From contig CAJUPB010000017.1 of the NCBI GenBank assembly GCA_910588155.1, forward strand, positions 1-28,276: a stretch of 28,276 nucleotides of DNA, given 5' to 3'. This DNA is from an uncultured Christensenellaceae bacterium (GTDB lineage: Bacteria; Bacillota; Clostridia; Christensenellales; Pumilibacteraceae). The stretch's first letter is position 1. Every line of letters starts with the position of its first letter. The notes under the pieces were generated by a model. It did no database searches, was not told the origin of the DNA, and was given only the letters and a program-made list of their open reading frames with translations. Shown piece by piece: positions 24,201-28,276 of the stretch. A program made the position numbers and the translations under genes.

Positions 24201-25859
24201 ATGGATAAAATCGACAACGAAACCAAAGTCCCCTCGACCGAGGAGAAAAAGCCGACCGCAAAGGCGAAAACCGCAAGTGCGGCGTCAAAGCCGAAATCGG
24301 CGGCAAAGACTTCTTCCGCGAAAAAGACTGCGTCCGCGGCAACCTCGAAAAAAGCGGCGTCGTCGAAAACAACTGCGTCCGCAACCTCGGCAAAAACAAA
24401 TACCGCAAATAAGCCGACGGCGGCAAAGCGTAAGCCTGCGGCGAAAAAAACGGCGGAAAAGCCCGTAACGGAAACGGTGCGCCCCGAAGAGGAAACGCCC
24501 GCAGTCTCGGCAGAGCCGACGGCGGCAAACGAAATTGCGGCGGCAGAAACCGTAACAAATATGAATAAGCCGACGGCGGCAAAGCGTAAGCCTGCGGCGA
24601 AAAAAACGGCGGAAAAGCCCGTAACGGAAACGGTGCGCCCCGAAGAGGAAACGCCCGCAGTCTCGGCAGAGCCGACGGCGGCAAACGAAATTGCGGCGGC
24701 AGAAACCGTATCCGATACGACTGCGCAAAAAAGTTCCGCCGACGCGAGCCGTACGGCGGAGACAAATGCCGTGTCCGTAACTTCGCACGGCGAAACGTTT
24801 GCGCAAACCGAACAGAGCGAAGAAGACAAGGTGGATATAGAAACTGTGACGTCGCGTTCGCTGTCGCCGACACGACTTGTGCTGAAACGGTTTTTCCGCT
24901 CCAAACTGTCTATGGCTGGACTCGTTATGATAATCGTGCTGTTCGCATTTTCCTTCCTCGGACCGTGCTTGCAGTTCCTGCCGTTCGTGTGGGGAGAACA
25001 GGAAAAAGAGGACGAGGCGCACGCGGTAATAACGGAATACACCACGGAGATAACCGTGACCGACGAAAGAGGCGAAGACGTGTTGGACGAAAACGGCAAT
25101 CCCGTAACTGTATACGTCGTGACGTTCACTCCGAAAGTAAACAACTTGCCGCCGTCGGGCAGACATCTGCTCGGCACCGACTCTATGGGCTTCGACGTGT
25201 TCAGCCGATTGATGTACGGCGGAAGAATATCGCTGACGATAGGTTTCGTCGTCGTCATCTTGGAAACGCTGCTCGGCGTGCTGTTCGGCGGACTCGCGGG
25301 CTATTTCGGCAAATGGGTGGACCAGGTGATAATGCGCGTCGTGGACGTGTTCAACTGTATTCCGACCTTCCCGATGCTGATGATTGTCGGCGTGGCTTTG
25401 CAGCAGCAGGGAATGGACGACGTACCGCGATTGTATACTATGATGGCAATGCTTACTCTGTTCGGCTGGTCGGGCACGGCTCGGCTGGTCCGAGGGCAGA
25501 TACTGTCTCTGCGTGAACAGGAATTTATGTTGAGCGCGGAAGCAAGCGGTCTGCCCGTCAGCCATAAGATAATCAAACATCTGATACCCAACGTAATGCC
25601 GCAATTGATTGTGTCAATGACGTTGGGACTCGGCGGAATAATTCTGACGGAAGCCACGCTCGGCTATCTGGGCATAGGCTTGCCCAACGCATACGCCACT
25701 TGGGGCAATATGATAAGCGGCGCGGCAAACAATACCGTTCTCAATAACTATCCGAATATGTGGATATCGCCGGGTATCTGTATAATATTGGCAGTTTTGG
25801 CGTTTAACTTTATCGGCGACGGACTGCGCGACGCATTCGACCCGAAATCGAGCAAGTGA
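24201..25859 (+). CDS. oppC: Peptide ABC transporter permease, OppC type, with histone-H1-like N-terminal tail
   Basis: This is the second transmembrane subunit of the importer. Residues 1 to about 220 form a low-complexity Lys/Ala/Pro/Thr-rich tail (KSAAKTSSAKKTASAATSKK-like) that should be cytoplasmic. It contains two identical 49-residue copies (70-118 and 122-170). Canonical OppC sequence begins near 221 with LSPTRLVLKRFFRSKLSMAG, then TM1 (about 236-258). An extra stretch of about 50 residues precedes the conserved LGTDSMGFDVFSRL (about 323-336), followed by the remaining helices and the EAA loop EFMLSAEASGLPVSHKII (about 440-458). The family norm is near 300 residues; this has 552. A strong GGAGGAGG lies five bases before the ATG. 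Tail function is unknown. Confidence 0.92.
   Translation: MDKIDNETKVPSTEEKKPTAKAKTASAASKPKSAAKTSSAKKTASAATSKKAASSKTTASATSAKTNTANKPTAAKRKPAAKKTAEKPVTETVRPEEETPAVSAEPTAANEIAAAETVTNMNKPTAAKRKPAAKKTAEKPVTETVRPEEETPAVSAEPTAANEIAAAETVSDTTAQKSSADASRTAETNAVSVTSHGETFAQTEQSEEDKVDIETVTSRSLSPTRLVLKRFFRSKLSMAGLVMIIVLFAFSFLGPCLQFLPFVWGEQEKEDEAHAVITEYTTEITVTDERGEDVLDENGNPVTVYVVTFTPKVNNLPPSGRHLLGTDSMGFDVFSRLMYGGRISLTIGFVVVILETLLGVLFGGLAGYFGKWVDQVIMRVVDVFNCIPTFPMLMIVGVALQQQGMDDVPRLYTMMAMLTLFGWSGTARLVRGQILSLREQEFMLSAEASGLPVSHKIIKHLIPNVMPQLIVSMTLGLGGIILTEATLGYLGIGLPNAYATWGNMISGAANNTVLNNYPNMWISPGICIILAVLAFNFIGDGLRDAFDPKSSK
24408..24710 (+). repeat. Perfect 147-bp direct repeat inside oppC
   Basis: Bases 24408-24554 and 24564-24710 are identical over all 147 positions, separated by nine bases (acaaatatg). 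The offset is 156 bp, so the duplication keeps frame and encodes 49 identical residues twice with a TNM linker. Perfect identity at silent positions implies a very recent duplication, gene conversion, or an assembly error. Copy number may vary between strains. Confidence 0.97.
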
Positions 25860-25861
25860 TT

Positions 25862-27124
25862 ATGAAGAAAGATAAAAACAAACATTACATATCGGGACAG
25901 GAGTCCAACCAAATCGCCAAGGACAACGCCAAAGCCATAAAGGAGCTTAACAGGCGCAATAAGGCGTATACTCGGGAAGATTGGGTCACGGAAATGAAGA
26001 ACCCCGACAATATAGTGGAGTTCGAAAACCTGCACACCTATTTCTATACCGACCGCGGCGTCGTCAAGGCAGTCAACGGCGTGTCTTTCGAAATACCGCA
26101 GGGTTCGACGGTGGGAATCGTCGGCGAAAGCGGCTGCGGCAAGTCCGTCACCAGTATGTCGCTTATGCGCCTCATACAAGCGCCTATGGGACAGATTGTG
26201 GACGGAAGCATTCGTTTCCGCTCGAACGTCAGAAAACTTGTCGGCACGGAACCCAAGACGCGGCAGGTCAAAGACGAAAACGGCGAAGTCAAAATCGAAC
26301 CCGTGCTTTCAAAATCGGGAAAGCCGAAAATGATAAATAAGTACGAGTTTCACGAAGAAGTGTTGGACATTGCCAAATTGCCGATGTCGGAGATGACGCA
26401 GATAAGAGGCAGGGAAATCGCAATGATTTTCCAAGAGCCTATGACGAGCTTAAACCCCGTGTTCACCGTCGGCTATCAGCTCGACGAAGTGACGCTGCTG
26501 CACGTAAACGGCGCGACGAAAGAACAGGCAAAGGCAAAGAGCATAGAAATGCTTTCGCTCGTCGGTATCGCTATGCCCGAACACGTTTATAAATCATATC
26601 CGCACGAGCTTTCGGGCGGTATGCGTCAGCGCGTGGTAATCGCAATGGCGCTGTGTTGCAACCCGAAACTCATAATCGCCGACGAGCCGACCACGGCGCT
26701 CGACGTTACGATACAGGCGCAGATACTCGACCTGTTGCGCGAAGTAAAGCGCAAGATAAGCGGAAGCATAATGCTGATAACTCACGATTTGGGCGTCATC
26801 GCCGAAATGGTGGACTATGTCGTGGTTATGTATGCGGGCAGAATAGTCGAAAAGGGAACGGTGCAGGAGATTTTCGCAAACCCGATGCACCCGTACACCA
26901 TAGGACTTCAAAAGAGCAAACCCGTCGTCGGCAAAGACGTGGACAGACTATACAATATTCCCGGCAACGTTCCGAACCCCGTAAATATGCCGTCCACGTG
27001 CTATTTTGCGGATAGGTGCAACCGCCGTTGCGAAAAGTGCAAGGGCGATTTCCCGCCTATGGTAAAGGTGTCGGATACGCACAGCGTGGCTTGCTATCTG
27101 TATAATGAAGGAGAGAACAAATGA
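25862..27124 (+). CDS. oppD: Peptide ABC transporter ATP-binding protein, OppD type
   Basis: This is one of two ATPases powering the importer. Numbered from the ATG at 25862, Walker A GESGCGKS is at 88-95, the Q-loop is in IFQEPMTSLNP, the signature LSGGMRQR starts at 250, Walker B LIIADEPTTALD covers Asp274/Glu275, and the switch His is in MLITHDLG. The C-terminal oligopeptide-type extension contains NPMHPYTIGL and a cysteine cluster CYFADRCNRRCEKC, which in this family can bind an iron-sulfur cluster. About 55 residues (116-170), rich in Lys/Glu, are inserted between GSIRF and the Q-loop region compared with usual OppD. An in-frame GTG at 25856, overlapping the oppC stop by four bases, is an alternative start. 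Neither start has a good ribosome binding site, so translation is probably coupled to oppC. Confidence 0.95.
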   Translation: MKKDKNKHYISGQESNQIAKDNAKAIKELNRRNKAYTREDWVTEMKNPDNIVEFENLHTYFYTDRGVVKAVNGVSFEIPQGSTVGIVGESGCGKSVTSMSLMRLIQAPMGQIVDGSIRFRSNVRKLVGTEPKTRQVKDENGEVKIEPVLSKSGKPKMINKYEFHEEVLDIAKLPMSEMTQIRGREIAMIFQEPMTSLNPVFTVGYQLDEVTLLHVNGATKEQAKAKSIEMLSLVGIAMPEHVYKSYPHELSGGMRQRVVIAMALCCNPKLIIADEPTTALDVTIQAQILDLLREVKRKISGSIMLITHDLGVIAEMVDYVVVMYAGRIVEKGTVQEIFANPMHPYTIGLQKSKPVVGKDVDRLYNIPGNVPNPVNMPSTCYFADRCNRRCEKCKGDFPPMVKVSDTHSVACYLYNEGENK

Positions 27125-28116
27125 GCGACGTAACTGCTGTTGCGGAAAAGAAAGAACCGCTGCTCAAAGTAGAAAATCTGAAAAAACACTTTCTCATAAA
27201 CAAGGCGTTCAAAAAGGAAAACCGCAAATATCTGCGCGCCGTGGACGGCGTTTCGTTTTCGCTCGACGCAGGCAAGACGATAGGCATAGTCGGTGAAAGC
27301 GGTTGCGGCAAGACGACGATGGGAAGAACCATTCTTCGGCTTACCGACGTCACGGACGGCAATATCATTTTCGACGGCACGGACCTTGCCAAACTCAAAG
27401 GCGAAGCCCTGCGCAAACTCCGCCCGCAGTTTCAGATGATATTTCAAGACCCGTATTCGTCGCTGTCGCCCAGACTTCCCGTCGGCGAAATAATAGGCGA
27501 GGCGGTCAAAGTACACAAGATAGTTCCGAGAGCGGAATATAAGGACTATATCTACGACGTAATGCAAAAGTGCGGTTTGCAAACGCATTACTTCGAACGC
27601 TATCCGCACGAGTTTTCGGGCGGTCAGCGTCAGCGCATTTGCATAGCCAAAGTCTTGGCGCTGAAACCCAAACTCGTAATTTGCGACGAGCCCGTGTCCG
27701 CGCTCGACGTGTCCATTCAGGCGCAGATTATAAATCTGTTCAAAGACTTGCAGGAAAAGAACAATCTTGCTTATGTGTTCATCTCGCACGACTTGTCCGT
27801 CGTCGAACACATTTCCGACGACGTCGGCGTTATGTATCTCGGCAATATGGTGGAATTTGCTTCGAAAAAAGAACTGTTCTCGAACCCGTTGCATCCGTAT
27901 ACGCAGGCGCTGCTCTCCGCCGTGCCTATGCCCGACCCGACCGTCAAAATGAACCGCATAACGCTCAAAGGCGATATTCCGTCGCCCGCAAACCCGCCGA
28001 AAGGTTGCAAGTTCCATACTCGTTGCAGCAGATGTATGGATATATGCAAAGAGGTCGAGCCGGAGTTTAAGGAGGTTTGTGAGGGGAGCGGTCATTTCGT
28101 ATCCTGCCACCTCTGA
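27121..28116 (+). CDS. oppF: Peptide ABC transporter ATP-binding protein, OppF type
   Basis: This is the second ATPase of the importer, 331 residues, the normal family length. It has Walker A GESGCGKT (58-65), a Q-loop in MIFQDPYSSLSPR, the signature FSGGQRQR (from about 165), Walker B LVICDEPVSALD (Asp189/Glu190) and the switch His in FISHDLSVVEH. The C-terminal oligopeptide-type extension with NPLHPYTQALL and the cysteines GCKFHTRCSRCMDIC ends at FVSCHL. The start overlaps the oppD stop by four bases (ATGA), with GAAGGAGAG just upstream, which indicates translational coupling. Unlike the other four transporter subunits it carries no insertion. I see no clear intrinsic terminator in the 160 bases after it. 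Confidence 0.96.
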   Translation: MSDVTAVAEKKEPLLKVENLKKHFLINKAFKKENRKYLRAVDGVSFSLDAGKTIGIVGESGCGKTTMGRTILRLTDVTDGNIIFDGTDLAKLKGEALRKLRPQFQMIFQDPYSSLSPRLPVGEIIGEAVKVHKIVPRAEYKDYIYDVMQKCGLQTHYFERYPHEFSGGQRQRICIAKVLALKPKLVICDEPVSALDVSIQAQIINLFKDLQEKNNLAYVFISHDLSVVEHISDDVGVMYLGNMVEFASKKELFSNPLHPYTQALLSAVPMPDPTVKMNRITLKGDIPSPANPPKGCKFHTRCSRCMDICKEVEPEFKEVCEGSGHFVSCHL

Positions 28117-28167
28117 CGGGTTATAAGCTTCGCATTTCATCGTCATCCTTCACGATTTCTATGGTCA

Positions 28168-28221
28168 TCAGCCAAGCGAGCGCATATAGCGCGAAGCGAA
28201 CGCCACGAGCCGTAGGCGAGT
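28168..28221 (+). repeat. Dispersed-repeat-like element, right copy
   Basis: It contains block one tcagccaagcgagcgcat (28168-28185), an 18-base spacer and block two cacgagccgtaggcgagt (28204-28221). The same blocks occur in inverted orientation at 35-96. It lies 51 bases after oppF in a stretch with no gene. A small inverted repeat TTTAC..GTAAA and the sequence up to 28276 follow. I see no coding potential here. Confidence 0.5.
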
Positions 28222-28276
28222 ATTTACGGGAAGTAAACTCCCCATCGAAATCGTTCGGACTTCCTCGAACTGCTCG

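Noticed and set aside
24408..24710. CRISPR-like repeat
   Set aside because: There are only two long copies, they are in frame within oppC, and there are no spacers or cas genes; it is a coding tandem duplication.
28117..28276. Terminator or tRNA after oppF
   Set aside because: I find no stem followed by a T run and no cloverleaf pattern; only the repeat-like element and weak inverted repeats are seen.

Overview
The window looks like chromosomal DNA of a monoderm gut-type Clostridia (Bacillota). The signs are strong AAGGAG-type ribosome binding sites, sigma-A-like promoters, classical lipobox lipoproteins, a clostridial-type pyruvate phosphate dikinase, and secreted proteins built from BspA-type leucine-rich repeats and InlB B-repeats. 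I cannot name a genus; an uncultured Christensenellales-like lineage is only a guess. Every gene I accept is on the + strand.

Layout. Positions 1-378 hold no convincing gene: a dispersed-repeat-like element, an intrinsic terminator closing something to the left (190-242), and the extended -10 promoter of ppdK. ppdK (379-3027) is a complete monocistronic gene ending in a textbook terminator (3053-3086). A 417-bp intergenic region follows, with two promoter candidates and a long leader. From 3445 to 28116 nine (ten with the small protein) genes follow with gaps from -4 to 102 bp and no recognisable intrinsic terminator, so they may form one transcript of about 25 kb.

The long unit has two halves. 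The surface half encodes a 2552-residue membrane-anchored subtilisin-family (S8) protease carrying Ig-like domains, about 25 BspA leucine-rich repeats and an InlB repeat; three lipoproteins (1541, 828 and 384 residues) with InlB repeats, BspA repeats, a beta-helix-like segment and a recurring uncharacterised 'GxY...DGxGxAT' module; and an 84-residue single-pass membrane protein. The uptake half is a complete Opp/Dpp-type peptide ABC transporter (binding lipoprotein, two permeases, two ATPases). Its extracytoplasmic parts are unusually enlarged, and its second permease has a histone-H1-like lysine/alanine-rich cytoplasmic tail containing a perfect 147-bp duplication.

Interpretation (inference): this could be a protein-utilisation locus, a proteolytic counterpart of a polysaccharide utilisation locus. 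Adhesive lipoproteins would capture protein substrate, the anchored protease would cut it at the surface, and the co-transcribed transporter would import the peptides. The domain families are established; their coupling into one system is the hypothesis to test.
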